DNA from: Actinomyces sp. B33
Lineage (GTDB): Bacteria > Actinomycetota > Actinomycetes > Actinomycetales > Actinomycetaceae
Reading direction: 5' to 3'
Assembly: GCF_028437565.1 (NCBI RefSeq)
Contig: NZ_JAMRYR010000002.1
Span: 124,001-188,000 of the forward strand
DNA length: 64,000 nucleotides
The translations under genes were made by a program, and so were the position numbers. The notes beneath the pieces were generated by a model. It did not search any database. It was not told where the DNA came from and saw only the letters and a list, made by a program, of their open reading frames with translations. Shown in pieces: positions 19,294 through 28,799 of this stretch; positions within the stretch are counted from its first letter, which is position 1, and every line of letters begins with the position of its first letter.

Positions 19294-19324
19294 ACCGGTA
19301 ACGTTTCCGGTACTGGGGACTATA
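19294..19324 (-). promoter_or_regulatory. malE promoter and LacI-type operator
   Basis: A minus-strand TATAGT -10 is at 19319-19324. The 18-mer ACCGGTAACGTTTCCGGT (19294-19311) is palindromic except for one base pair and centred on AACGTT, the hallmark of LacI-family operators. It lies at the transcription start, where a bound repressor would block the promoter. Confidence 0.7.
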
Positions 19325-19453
19325 GGGGGAAGGCGGCCGTTTCGGTAGGCGAATCTAGGCGAAATGGGTCACGGTTTGGCAACGGTGTGAGAGGAATTTG
19401 TCGGGCTTGACAGCGTTTATCCCGCGTCTTCGCAGGTGGTGGGGCACTATGGA

Positions 19454-19468
19454 CCGAAAACGTTTCGG
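19454..19468. promoter_or_regulatory. Second LacI-type operator CCGAAAACGTTTCGG
   Basis: 15 nt with core AAACGTTT at 19458-19465, about 155 bp from the malE operator and about 90 bp ahead of argS. It may support looping repression of malE, or bind a different LacI-family protein. Confidence 0.55.
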
Positions 19469-19558
19469 ATCGAGGGGCGAGGGGCGCCGCCGACAGGGGA
19501 GACGACGGCGCGGACGATCGGTTCGCCCAGCGGCGTCCCGCGCAACTACCCTGGGGGG

Positions 19559-21238
19559 GTGACTCCTGAAGAACTCGCCTCCCTCATCCGCGACGCCCTC
19601 GCCGCCGCCTCCGCCGACGACCGCCTGACCCTGGCCCCCGAGGACCTCCCCCAGGCCGTCAAGGTCGAGCGCCCCCGCAACCGGGACAACGGCGACTGGG
19701 CGACGAACATCGCCATGCAACTGGCGAAGAAGGCCTCGATGGCCCCCCGCGACGTCGCCCGAGTCCTCGCCGACGCGCTCGCCGCCCACGAGGGGATCGA
19801 CTCCGTCGAGGTCGCCGGACCCGGATTCATCAATATCCGCCTGGCGGCCGCCTCGGCCGGCGAACTCGCCCGGACCATCGTCGAGGCCGGCGACGCCTAC
19901 GGGACCAATCCGCAGCTCGCCGGCTCCCACATCAACCTCGAGTACGTCTCGGCCAACCCCACCGGGCCCGTTCACCTGGGCGGCGCCCGCTGGGCCGCCG
20001 TCGGGGACTCCCTCGCCCGCCTCATGGTCGCCTCGGGGGCGACCGTCACCCGCGAGTACTACTTCAACGACCATGGGTCCCAGATCGACCGCTTCGCGTC
20101 CTCCCTCTACGCCCGGGCCATGGGCCGGGAGGCCCCCGAGGACGGCTACGGCGGCCAATACATCGCCGACATCGCCGATCAGGTCCGGCGCGACGCCGTC
20201 GCCGCGGGAGAGCCCGACCCCGTCGACCTCGACGAGGCGGCCGCCGTCGAGGCGTTCCGCGCCCGCGGCGTCGAGTTGATGTTCGCCGAGATCAAGGCCC
20301 GCCTGCGCGACTTCCGCTCCGAATTCGACGTCTTCTTCCACGAGGACTCCCTCCACTCCTCCGGGGCCGTGGACGCCGCGATCGCCCGCCTGCGCGAGCG
20401 AGGGGAGGTCTTCGACTCCGGCGGCGCCGTCTGGCTGCGCACCACCGCCTACGGCGACGACAAGGACCGGGTCCTCATCAAGTCCGACGGCCAGGCCGCC
20501 TACTTCGCCGGCGACGTCGCCTACTACCTCGACAAGCGCACCCGCGGCGCCGACACCGCGATCTACCTGCTGGGCGCCGACCACCACGGCTACATCGGGC
20601 GCATGATGGCGATGTGCGAGGCCTTCGGCGACACGCCCGGCGAGAACATGCAGATCCTCATCGGACAGATGGTCAACCTCGTCAAGAACGGCCAGCCCGT
20701 GCGCATGTCCAAGCGCGCCGGCACCATCGTCACCCTCGACGACCTCGTCGAGGCGGTCGGCGTGGACGCCGCCCGCTACGCCCTCGTCCGCGTGTCGATG
20801 GACTCCACCCTCGACATCGACCTCGATCTGCTGACCCGCCACACGAACGAGAACCCCGTCTACTACGTCCAGTACGCGCACGCCCGCACCCGCAACGTCG
20901 CGCGCAACGCCGCCGAGCACGGGGTGTCGCGAGAGGCCGGATTCGATCCGGGCGCCCTCGATGCTCCGGCGGACGCCGACCTGCTCGGAGTCCTCGCCCA
21001 GTTCCCCGCGCAGATCGCCCAGGCCGCCGACCTGCGCGAGCCGCACCGCGTCGCCCGCTACCTCGAGTCGCTCGCCGCCGCCTACCACGCGTGGTACGGC
21101 CAGTGCCGCGTCACCCCGCGCGGCGACGACCCGGTCGACGCCGGGCACGTCGCGCGCCTGTGGCTCAACGACGCGGTGACCCAGGTCCTGCGCACCGGTC
21201 TCGGCCTGCTCGGCGTGTCCGCCCCGGAGAGGATGTGA
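19559..21238 (+). CDS. argS: Arginyl-tRNA synthetase
   Basis: 559 aa class I synthetase. N-terminal add-1 domain, then the HIGH-like [26 protein letters not shown]-like [16 protein letters not shown], and the DALR C-terminal domain ending [16 protein letters not shown] at 19559 is chosen: TACCCT at 19547-19552 is a -10 box 6 nt ahead, giving a leaderless mRNA, and the 41 codons upstream cover the regulatory region. Followed closely by lysA, the usual actinobacterial pairing. Confidence 0.95.
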   Translation: MTPEELASLIRDALAAASADDRLTLAPEDLPQAVKVERPRNRDNGDWATNIAMQLAKKASMAPRDVARVLADALAAHEGIDSVEVAGPGFINIRLAAASAGELARTIVEAGDAYGTNPQLAGSHINLEYVSANPTGPVHLGGARWAAVGDSLARLMVASGATVTREYYFNDHGSQIDRFASSLYARAMGREAPEDGYGGQYIADIADQVRRDAVAAGEPDPVDLDEAAAVEAFRARGVELMFAEIKARLRDFRSEFDVFFHEDSLHSSGAVDAAIARLRERGEVFDSGGAVWLRTTAYGDDKDRVLIKSDGQAAYFAGDVAYYLDKRTRGADTAIYLLGADHHGYIGRMMAMCEAFGDTPGENMQILIGQMVNLVKNGQPVRMSKRAGTIVTLDDLVEAVGVDAARYALVRVSMDSTLDIDLDLLTRHTNENPVYYVQYAHARTRNVARNAAEHGVSREAGFDPGALDAPADADLLGVLAQFPAQIAQAADLREPHRVARYLESLAAAYHAWYGQCRVTPRGDDPVDAGHVARLWLNDAVTQVLRTGLGLLGVSAPERM

Positions 21239-21240
21239 CC

Positions 21241-22650
21241 GTGGAGAGCGGCGCTCGCCCCGAGGCCCCCGCCGGCTCCCTCGTCGCCCCCGAACCGGAC
21301 GAGCGGCCCGACCTGTGGCCCTGGACGGCTAAGCGCGACGCCTCCGGAGAGCTGACCATCGGGGGAGTGGGCGCGGTCCGCCTCGCCGCCGACTTCGCCA
21401 CCCCGGCCTTCGTCGTCGACGCCGCCGACCTGGCCGGCCGGGCCCGCGTGTGGGCCAGCGCCATGGCCGAGGAGTTCTGGGACGGGTACGGCATGAGCGG
21501 GGGCGACGCCTTCTACGCGGGCAAGGCGTTCCTGTCCGCGGACGTCGTCCGCTCGGTGACCGGTCAGGGGATGGGGGTCGACACCGCGTCCCTGGGAGAG
21601 CTCGTCCTCGCCCTGCGGGCCGGGGTCGATCCGGCGCGCATCGGCCTGCACGGGAACTCGAAATCCGACGAGGAGATCCGCCTGGCCCTCGAATCGGGCG
21701 TCCATCGGATCTTCATCGACTCGGCCGGCGAGGTCGATCGGATCGAGGCGATCGCCGACGGGCTCGGCGTGCGCGCGCCCGTCATGGTCCGCCTCACATG
21801 CGGCATCCACGCCGGCGGCAACGAGTACATCGCGACCGCTCACGAGGACCAGAAGTTCGGCGTGTCCATCGCCGACGGCCAGGCCCTCGACGTCCTCCGC
21901 CGGGTGCGCGACGCCGAGCACCTCGATTTCCTGGGCCTCCACAGTCATATCGGCTCGCAGATCCTCGGTGTCGAGGCATTCGTCGAGGCGGCCCGCCTCG
22001 TCATCGATTTCGCCGCGCTCGCGCGCGAGCGGCTCGGGATCGAGGTCGGGGCCCTGGACCTGGGCGGCGGCGTGGGCATCGCCTACACCGGCGCCGACCC
22101 CGTCCCGACTCCTCCGGTCGAGGTCGCCCGCGCGCTGGCCCGGATCGTGCGCGACAGGTGCGGTGCCCTGGGCCTGGCGATCCCCCATGTCAGCGTCGAA
22201 CCGGGCCGGTCGACCGTCGGGCCGACGACGATCACCCTTTACCGCGTCGGCGCCGTCAAGGACGTGTCCCTGCCCGGAGGCGGCACCCGCCGCTACGTCG
22301 CCGTGGACGGCGGAATGTCGGATAACATCCGCCCGGCCCTGTACGGGGCCGACTACACGGCCGTGCTGGCCAACCGGCACGGGAAGAGCGCCCCGGTGCG
22401 CTGCCGCGTCGTGGGCAAGCACTGCGAGAGCGGCGACATCGTCGTCCGCGACGTCGACCTGCCCGGCGACGTGCGCACGGGCGATCTCCTCGCCGTCCCG
22501 GCGACCGGCGCCTACGGGTACTCGATGGCGTCGAACTACAACATGGCGACCAAGCCGGGCGTCATCGCAGTCGAGGACGGGTGCGCTCGCTGGATGATCC
22601 GACCCCAGGGGATCGAGGACCTCCTCGCCCTCGACGAGGGGCTCGGCTGA
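21241..22650 (+). CDS. lysA: Diaminopimelate decarboxylase
   Basis: 469 aa, final step of lysine synthesis (meso-DAP to lysine). PLP Lys in DAFYAGKAFLSADV, with LHSHIGSQI, LDLGGGVGIAY, VSVEPGRSTVGP and the CESGDI loop that supplies residues across the dimer. GTG at 21241 is preferred because GGAGAGG lies 7 nt upstream; an in-frame GTG at 21235 overlaps the argS stop but is too near that site. A clear terminator follows. Confidence 0.94.
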   Translation: MESGARPEAPAGSLVAPEPDERPDLWPWTAKRDASGELTIGGVGAVRLAADFATPAFVVDAADLAGRARVWASAMAEEFWDGYGMSGGDAFYAGKAFLSADVVRSVTGQGMGVDTASLGELVLALRAGVDPARIGLHGNSKSDEEIRLALESGVHRIFIDSAGEVDRIEAIADGLGVRAPVMVRLTCGIHAGGNEYIATAHEDQKFGVSIADGQALDVLRRVRDAEHLDFLGLHSHIGSQILGVEAFVEAARLVIDFAALARERLGIEVGALDLGGGVGIAYTGADPVPTPPVEVARALARIVRDRCGALGLAIPHVSVEPGRSTVGPTTITLYRVGAVKDVSLPGGGTRRYVAVDGGMSDNIRPALYGADYTAVLANRHGKSAPVRCRVVGKHCESGDIVVRDVDLPGDVRTGDLLAVPATGAYGYSMASNYNMATKPGVIAVEDGCARWMIRPQGIEDLLALDEGLG

Positions 22651-22667
22651 ACGCACCGGCTGCGGGA

Positions 22668-22699
22668 GCGGTGGGATCCTCGGATCCCACCGCTTCTTT
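22668..22699 (+). terminator. Rho-independent terminator after lysA
   Basis: 12-bp perfect stem GCGGTGGGATCC/GGATCCCACCGC with a TC loop, followed by TTCTTTA. Confidence 0.85.
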
Positions 22700-22859
22700 A
22701 TCCAGTCCATACGAGCTTGGGGATCTATTTACTGAATATAGACCTTTCCACAATGTGATCCTCGTCGTCGACGCCACTTGATTCTTTGGCACAGTGATCG
22801 ACGTCTCGTCCTCATCCCACGCGGACGAGCGCAGTCACGAGTCAGAGATGAGAACCACC

Positions 22860-25061
22860 ATGCGCAATACCCCCGCGCGCGTCCGGATCGGGGCCGCCGC
22901 GGCGGTCGTCGCCGGATTCGCGATGGCCGCCTCCCCTGCGGCGCCTCCCGCCCAAGCCGCCGCCGACGCCCTCGTATCGGCCGACTACATCACCGCCGAC
23001 GGCGCCCCCGAGCAGGGCGTGCCCCGCAACTACGCCGTCAACCTCGCGGCGTCGGCCTCGGCCGCCCAGTTCGCCGACGCCGTCGCCAGGGCCGAGGCCC
23101 TCGGGGCCGTCGTCCTCGAGCAGTACCCCGAGTTCAACTCCTTCTTCGCCCAATCGGCCGATGGGGCGTTCGCCGGCACGCTCAACAACGAGGCCGCGGG
23201 CGTCGGGCTGCCGATCGCCTCCATCGGCCCGACCCGCCAGGCCCCCGTCTCCGGAGCCGAGGTCGTCGTCCCCGACGTCGTCCCCGGCGCCCCCGTCGCG
23301 CCCGGCGCCGGCGGGGGGCAGGGCGCCAGCCAGCTCGACGAGTACGCCCCCGACCCCGAGAACGCGCGGGCGTGGGGGCTGACCGCCATCGGCGCCATCG
23401 AGGCCGCCGCCGTCGACGTCCCCCTCGAACCCGTCACCGTCGGAGTCCTCGACACCGGCATCGACGCGACCCACCCCGACCTCGCCGCCCAGGTCGACGC
23501 CGACAAGTCGGTCGGCTGCCAGGTCAACGGCGTCCCCAACCCCGCCCCGGCCGCGTGGGCCGACGACCACTACCACGGCACCCACGTCGCCGGCACCATC
23601 GCCGCGGCGAACAACGGCGCGGGCCTCGACGGGGTCGCCCCGAGAGCTCGCCTCGCCGCCGTCAAGGTCTCGAACGCCGACGGGCTCTTCTACCCCGAGT
23701 ACGTCGCCTGCGGCTTCGTATGGGCCGCCGATCACGACTTCGACGTGACGAACAACAGCTACTACGTCGATCCGTGGGAGTACTGGGTCCCCACCGAGGC
23801 CAGCCAGGCCGCCGGACTGGAGGTCGTGCGCCGGGCCGTCGAGTACTCGGCCGCCGCCGGAGTCGTCCACTTCGGCGCCGAGGGCAACTCGGACACCGAC
23901 CACGACAACCCGACGACCGACTCCGGATCGCCCAACGACCTGCCCGAGGACCAGTTCATCCGCGACCGGGACGTCACCTCCGGGGTCGACATCCCCTCGA
24001 TGCTCCCCGGCGTGATCTCCGTCTCCGCCGTCGCGATGATGGACGCCGCCGCGGATCCCGCGCAGGCCGATCTCGCGCGCTCGACCTTCTCCAACTACGG
24101 CGTCGACTCCGTGGACGTGGCCGCCCCGGGTACCGGGATCTACTCGACGATCCCCATGCGGTACCGCAGCAACTACACCAATCTCAACGGCACGTCGATG
24201 GCCTCTCCGCACGCCGCCGGGGTCGGCGCCCTCCTGCGGGCGATTCACCCCGAGGCCGGCGTCGATGAGATCACGGCTCTGCTCAAGAAGCACGCCGCCG
24301 AGCTCAAGCCGCGCCTGACCGCCGATCCGGCGGGTAAGGCCTACGAGGGCGCCGGCCTCGTCAACGCCTTGGCCGCCGTCCTCAAGGATCAGCCCCGGCC
24401 GACGATCGGCGCCGCCGAGTACTCGGTCGACGGGACCACCTGGCTGCCCCTCGACGGGGCGGGCCTGCCGGCCGCGGCATACCTGCGCGTCCCCGTGTCC
24501 GGCCCCGTGACCCGGGCCGTCGTCTCCATCCCCGGTCCCACCGCCGCAGCCCCGGCGACCCTTGGAGCCCCGGCCGAGCCGGTCGACGCGGTCACCGCCG
24601 AGGCCACTGCGGACGGCTCCTTCGACGGCTCCGTCGTCGTCGAGACCGGCCTCGTCGACTTCGAGGCGCTGCGCCTCATGGGGTCCTCGCTGACGCTCGA
24701 CATCGCCGCCTACGGGCGCAACAACGACGAGAGGGCCGACGACGACGTCACCGCCGCCGTTCGGTTCACCGTCGCCGAGGAGAAAGACGAGCCCCTCATC
24801 GACGTCGATCCCGAGTCCACGGAGCCGGCGACTCCCGCTCCGGTGGACCCGACTCCGGTCGATCCGACTCCGGCCCCCGAGGGCCCCGCCCCGACGGGCG
24901 ACGCCCCGGCCGCACCGGCCTCGACGCGGGACAAAGGAGCGGCCACGGCCACGAAGCTCGCGGCCACCGGCGCCGACGCCATCGCGCTCCTGGCCGCCCT
25001 CGCCGCGCTCGCCGTCGGCGCGGGAGCCCTCGGCGCATCCAAGCGGCGCGCCGGGCGCTGA
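22860..25061 (+). CDS. Secreted S8 (subtilisin) serine protease, sortase-anchored
   Basis: 733 aa. Signal peptide (MRNTPARVRIGAAAAVVAGF to AQAAA), propeptide region, then an S8 domain with catalytic Asp198 (VLDTGID), His239 (YHGTHVAGT) and Ser446 (NGTSMASPHAAG). A C-terminal beta-like domain, a Pro/Thr-rich wall-spanning stretch, and sorting signal LAATG (700-704), hydrophobic helix and KRRAGR tail follow. LAXTG is the class E sortase motif of high-GC actinobacteria. ATG at 22860 gives a standard signal peptide; ATG at 22848 is possible. An AT-rich promoter region with inverted repeat TCTAT/ATAGA lies near 22722-22741. It would act at the cell surface on host or environmental protein. Confidence 0.92.
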   Translation: MRNTPARVRIGAAAAVVAGFAMAASPAAPPAQAAADALVSADYITADGAPEQGVPRNYAVNLAASASAAQFADAVARAEALGAVVLEQYPEFNSFFAQSADGAFAGTLNNEAAGVGLPIASIGPTRQAPVSGAEVVVPDVVPGAPVAPGAGGGQGASQLDEYAPDPENARAWGLTAIGAIEAAAVDVPLEPVTVGVLDTGIDATHPDLAAQVDADKSVGCQVNGVPNPAPAAWADDHYHGTHVAGTIAAANNGAGLDGVAPRARLAAVKVSNADGLFYPEYVACGFVWAADHDFDVTNNSYYVDPWEYWVPTEASQAAGLEVVRRAVEYSAAAGVVHFGAEGNSDTDHDNPTTDSGSPNDLPEDQFIRDRDVTSGVDIPSMLPGVISVSAVAMMDAAADPAQADLARSTFSNYGVDSVDVAAPGTGIYSTIPMRYRSNYTNLNGTSMASPHAAGVGALLRAIHPEAGVDEITALLKKHAAELKPRLTADPAGKAYEGAGLVNALAAVLKDQPRPTIGAAEYSVDGTTWLPLDGAGLPAAAYLRVPVSGPVTRAVVSIPGPTAAAPATLGAPAEPVDAVTAEATADGSFDGSVVVETGLVDFEALRLMGSSLTLDIAAYGRNNDERADDDVTAAVRFTVAEEKDEPLIDVDPESTEPATPAPVDPTPVDPTPAPEGPAPTGDAPAAPASTRDKGAATATKLAATGADAIALLAALAALAVGAGALGASKRRAGR

Positions 25062-25074
25062 CCACCCGACTCAC

Positions 25075-25110
25075 GAGCCCCTCCCGGACCGACGAGGCCG
25101 GGAGGGGCTC
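25075..25110 (+). terminator. Terminator after the surface protease
   Basis: 13-bp perfect stem GAGCCCCTCCCGG/CCGGGAGGGGCTC with 10-nt loop, followed by CCCCTCT. Confidence 0.7.
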
Positions 25111-25172
25111 CCCTCTGGGCATTCCCGCGCGATCCCCGCGCGCGCCGGGACGAGCCGCCGTAGGGTGAAAGC

Positions 25173-26048
25173 ATGAGCACTCTCCCAGACGCCCCCGTCC
25201 TCACCCTCAACTCCGCGGCGACGATCCCGCAGATCGGCTTCGGCACCTTCCAGATCCCCCCGGAGCAGACCCGGGCCGCCGTCGAGGAGGCTCTCAGCAT
25301 CGGCTACCGCCATATCGACACCGCCGCCGGCTACTACAACGAGGCGGGAGTCGGCGAGGCGGTCAACGGATCGGGCCTGGCGCGTGACGACATCTTCGTG
25401 ACGACCAAGCTGCGCAACTACGACCAGGGCGCGAATCGCGCCCGTGAGGCCTTCGAGAGGTCCCTCGACGCCCTGGGCCTCGATCGCGTCGACCTCTACC
25501 TCATCCACTGGCCCGTTCCCAGCGCCGACCTCTACGTCGAGACATGGGAGGAACTCATCCGGATCCGCGACGAGGGCCTGGCCACCTCCATCGGCGTGTC
25601 GAACTTCCTGCCCGATCACCTGCTCCGCCTCGTCGACGAGACCGGCGTCGTCCCCGCCGTCAACCAGATCGAGGCCCACCCCCTGTTCCACCGGCCCGAG
25701 CTGCGCGCCCTGTGCCGAGACCTCGGAGTCGTCGTCGAGGCCTACTCCCCGCTCGGCCAGGGCGCCGACCTCGCCGACCCCACGGTCGTGTCCATCGCCG
25801 ACCGCATCGGATCGACCCCCGCCCAGGTCGTCCTCGCCTGGCACCTGAGCGTCGGCCACGTCGTCATCCCCAAGTCGGTCCACCCCGACCGCATGGCCGA
25901 GAACCTCGCGGCCGCCGCCGTCGCCCTGTCCGACGTGGACGCCGACGAGCTCAACCTCCTCCACCGCGAGGACGGACGAGTCGGTGGAGACCCCGCGACC
26001 TTCTCCTTCCCGCAGACCCTGGAGGACATGAAGGCCCGCGGCGAGTGA
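25173..26048 (+). CDS. Aldo/keto reductase (2,5-diketo-gluconate reductase type)
   Basis: 291 aa NADPH-dependent reductase. Catalytic tetrad is visible: Asp in HIDTAAGYYNE with Tyr, Lys in TTKLRNYD, His in YLIHWP. The C-terminal cofactor loop VIPKSVHPDRMAENL is present. ATG at 25173 sits 6 nt behind TAGGGT (25161-25166), so the message is leaderless. Substrate unknown. Confidence 0.93.
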   Translation: MSTLPDAPVLTLNSAATIPQIGFGTFQIPPEQTRAAVEEALSIGYRHIDTAAGYYNEAGVGEAVNGSGLARDDIFVTTKLRNYDQGANRAREAFERSLDALGLDRVDLYLIHWPVPSADLYVETWEELIRIRDEGLATSIGVSNFLPDHLLRLVDETGVVPAVNQIEAHPLFHRPELRALCRDLGVVVEAYSPLGQGADLADPTVVSIADRIGSTPAQVVLAWHLSVGHVVIPKSVHPDRMAENLAAAAVALSDVDADELNLLHREDGRVGGDPATFSFPQTLEDMKARGE

Positions 26049-26078
26049 GCCGCACCGGGCCGCGCGCCCGATGAGTCC

Positions 26079-26112
26079 GGGGCCGGCCGCCGCTCATGCG
26101 GGTCCCGGCCCC
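26079..26112. terminator. Hairpin between convergent genes
   Basis: GGGGCCGG (26079-26086) pairs with CCGGCCCC (26105-26112) in the 103-nt gap between the reductase and hrpB. No T-run. Confidence 0.45.
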
Positions 26113-26151
26113 CTGCGATGACGACGAGTCGAGGCGCCGCCTGGCACGGGG

Positions 26152-28704
26152 TCAGCGCCGGGGCTTGGCTCGGGACGTCGGGGTCGCGCTCAGCGGGTCC
26201 TCGGGCCACGGGTGCTTCGGGTAGCGGCCCCGGAGCTGGGCGCGGACCTGCCGGTACGGCTCGCCCCAGAACGACTCGAGATCCGAGGTCACGGCGACGG
26301 GGCGCCCCGCCGGATCGGTCAGGTGGAGGACGAGGGGGAGGGCGCCGTCGGCGAGAACCGGCGCGCGCGTCCAGCCGAAGGCCTGCTGGACGCGAAGGGA
26401 CAGGGCCGGGGTCCCGCTCGACCAGTCGACGGGACGCCTCCCCCCGGCGGGGATCTCCAGCGACTCCGGGGCGAGCTCGTCGAGCCGAGAGGCCTGCGGC
26501 CACGGCATGAGGGCCCGCAGGGCGTCGAGCATCGACACCGAGTCGAGGCGCGCCCCGCGCCCCAGATCCGGCCCCCGCGGGGCGAGCCACTCGTCGGCTC
26601 GGGCGAGCAGGGCCTCGTCGTCGACCGCGGGCCACGGGGCCCCCACGGCCCGGTGGAGCGCCGCCATCCGTTCGCGCAGGGACCTGGCCGGGGCCGACCA
26701 TCCGAGGGCGTCGAGCCCATCGGCGCGCAGCGCGTCGAGGACGAGGCACACCGCCTCATCGGCGCCGACCCGGCCGGCGTCGCGCGAGGCCAGGGGGATC
26801 GCCCCCAGGCGGCGCTCACGGGTCGCCCGGACGCGGCCGTCGACGACTCGGGCGCGGGACTCGTCGACGAGGAGGGGAGCCCCGGCCTCCAAAGCGGCGA
26901 CCTCGTCGAGGGGCGCGGCGGACAGGATCCTCGCCTGACGGGCGCCGCCCGTGCGATCCAGGGAGGCCACGGCCAGCCACTCCTGCCCCTCGAGCGGGGA
27001 GGCCGCGGGAAGGTCGGCGCCGACGCCCTGGGCGAGCAGGTACGACGTCGACCCCGGGCGCCTGCGGGCGATCCAGTCGGGTCGGGCGAGGGCGGCGACG
27101 AGCCCGAGCGATTCTTCGCGCCCGGCGGCCACGCGCGCGCCGGCGCCGGTCGAAGCGGCGGGCTCGGACCCGAGCAGGGCCTCCAGGCGCCGGGCGTCGT
27201 CGCGCACGCGCCGCGAGTCGGGATCGCGCGCCTCGTCGAGGCGCCTGTCGAGGGCCGCGAGGTCGGCGCCGGGGGAGCGCAGGTCGGCGCCGAGGAGGGC
27301 GACGACCCGGCAGGCGCGGCGGGCGCCGAGGACGGGAGCGGCGTCGACGAGGGCGCGGGCCAGCGGAGGGTCGAGGGGGAAGCGGGCGAGGCGCCGCCCG
27401 AGGCGGGTCGCCGCCCCCGCGGCGTCGATCGCCCCGATCGAGCGCAGCCGCGCCCCCGCCGATTCGAAGGCCCCAGCCGGGGGCGGATCGAGGAGAGCCA
27501 GCCCGGAGCAGTCCGGAGCCCCCCACGCGGCGCTCTGGAGGCGCAGTCCCGTCAGGTCCGCGACGCGGATCGCGGGTTCCGACTGGGCGGGTCGGCGCGC
27601 CCAGTCCGCCTCGTCGATGAGGCGCACGGCCGTGCCGGGCCCCAGGCGCGCCGCGCGGCCCGCCCTCTGATCCAGGCGCGCCCGCGACGCGGGGACGGTG
27701 ACGAGCCGGGAGACGCCGCGAGCCGCGTCGAGCCGCGGCTCGCGCGCCAGGCACGCGTCGACGACGAGGTCGACGCCGGCGACCGTCAGGGAGGACTCGG
27801 CGACCGCCGTGCTCACGACGATCCGGCGCCTTCTCCCCGGGGCCAGTGCCTCGTCCTGGGCACGCGCGGGCAGGGAGCCGTGGAGGGGGAGGACGTCGGC
27901 GTCGACGCCGTCCAGGAGGGCGCAGACGCGCTCGATCTCGGCGGCGCCGGGCACGAACACGAGGACGTCGCCCGAGGAGTCCCCCAGGTGGGAGACGACG
28001 CTGCGGGCGACGTGGCCGAGGAATTCCCTGCGCACGCCGATCCTCCCGTCCCCCACCGGGCCGAGGGGCTCGGCGCCGCGAGGCGGGGGCTCCCACCGGA
28101 CGGTCAACGGGTGGAGGACGCCGGGCACGTCGATGCGCGCGGGCGCCCTGCCGACGGCCGACTCCAGGAGGGAGCGGACGCGGTCGGCCTCGAGGGTCGC
28201 GGAGGCGACGGCGACGACGAGGTCGTCGCGCAGCGCCTGGCGCACGTCGAGGAGGAACGCCAGGGCGAGATCCGTGTCGAGGTCGCGCTCGTGGAACTCG
28301 TCGAGGACGACGCCCGCGACCCCGGGCAGCTCAGGGTCGGCGTGGAGGCGGCGCAGGAGGACGCCGGGGGTGACCATCTCGACGCGCGTCGCCGCCGAGA
28401 CCCGCGAGTCCCCGCGCACCGAGTAGCCGACGTGGCCGCCGACGCCCTCGCCCAGGAGGGAGGCGATCCGGCGGGCCGCCGCCCGAACGGCGACTCGGCG
28501 CGGCTGGGTGACGAGGACGCGTCCGCGGCCCGGCGACGTCAGGGCGCAGGCCACGGCCGGCGGCAGGAGCGTCGTCTTGCCCGTGCCCGGCGGGGCGGTG
28601 ACGACCAGCGCGGCGCCCGACTCGCAGGCGCGGGCGAGGGCGCCGAGGGCGGAGACGACCGGCAGATCCGGCGGGGCGGACAGGAGGTCCTCGAGGTGGC
28701 GCAC
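26152..28704 (-). CDS. hrpB: ATP-dependent RNA helicase HrpB
   Basis: 850 aa DEAH-box helicase. Walker A APPGTGKTTLLPP, VTQPRRVAVRAAA (Ia), VVLDEFHERDLDTD (DEFH variant of DEAH), VASATLE (III), VFVPGAAEIERVC, VVSTAVAESSLTV and QRAGRAAR (VI), then HA2 and an HrpB-specific C-terminal domain ending near RGRYPKHPWPEDP. GTG at 28704 is taken because GATACT lies 6 nt upstream as a leaderless -10 and the N-terminus then matches the family; the frame is open 24 codons further. Confidence 0.94.
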   Translation of the reverse strand: MRHLEDLLSAPPDLPVVSALGALARACESGAALVVTAPPGTGKTTLLPPAVACALTSPGRGRVLVTQPRRVAVRAAARRIASLLGEGVGGHVGYSVRGDSRVSAATRVEMVTPGVLLRRLHADPELPGVAGVVLDEFHERDLDTDLALAFLLDVRQALRDDLVVAVASATLEADRVRSLLESAVGRAPARIDVPGVLHPLTVRWEPPPRGAEPLGPVGDGRIGVRREFLGHVARSVVSHLGDSSGDVLVFVPGAAEIERVCALLDGVDADVLPLHGSLPARAQDEALAPGRRRRIVVSTAVAESSLTVAGVDLVVDACLAREPRLDAARGVSRLVTVPASRARLDQRAGRAARLGPGTAVRLIDEADWARRPAQSEPAIRVADLTGLRLQSAAWGAPDCSGLALLDPPPAGAFESAGARLRSIGAIDAAGAATRLGRRLARFPLDPPLARALVDAAPVLGARRACRVVALLGADLRSPGADLAALDRRLDEARDPDSRRVRDDARRLEALLGSEPAASTGAGARVAAGREESLGLVAALARPDWIARRRPGSTSYLLAQGVGADLPAASPLEGQEWLAVASLDRTGGARQARILSAAPLDEVAALEAGAPLLVDESRARVVDGRVRATRERRLGAIPLASRDAGRVGADEAVCLVLDALRADGLDALGWSAPARSLRERMAALHRAVGAPWPAVDDEALLARADEWLAPRGPDLGRGARLDSVSMLDALRALMPWPQASRLDELAPESLEIPAGGRRPVDWSSGTPALSLRVQQAFGWTRAPVLADGALPLVLHLTDPAGRPVAVTSDLESFWGEPYRQVRAQLRGRYPKHPWPEDPLSATPTSRAKPRR

Positions 28705-28799
28705 CCCCCGAGTATCCCCGATGCGCGTCCTCGGCCGCCACGACCGGCGGAGGCTAGACTCTCCGCAGGAGCACACCCGAAGGAGGCCCTCGCCCGCCC

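Larger units (their letters stand above)
19213..19558. other. Divergent control region of the maltodextrin operon and argS
   Basis: 346 nt without a gene. It contains the malE promoter and operator, a second LacI-type palindrome, a plus-strand TTGACA at 19407-19412 and the argS -10. Confidence 0.6.
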
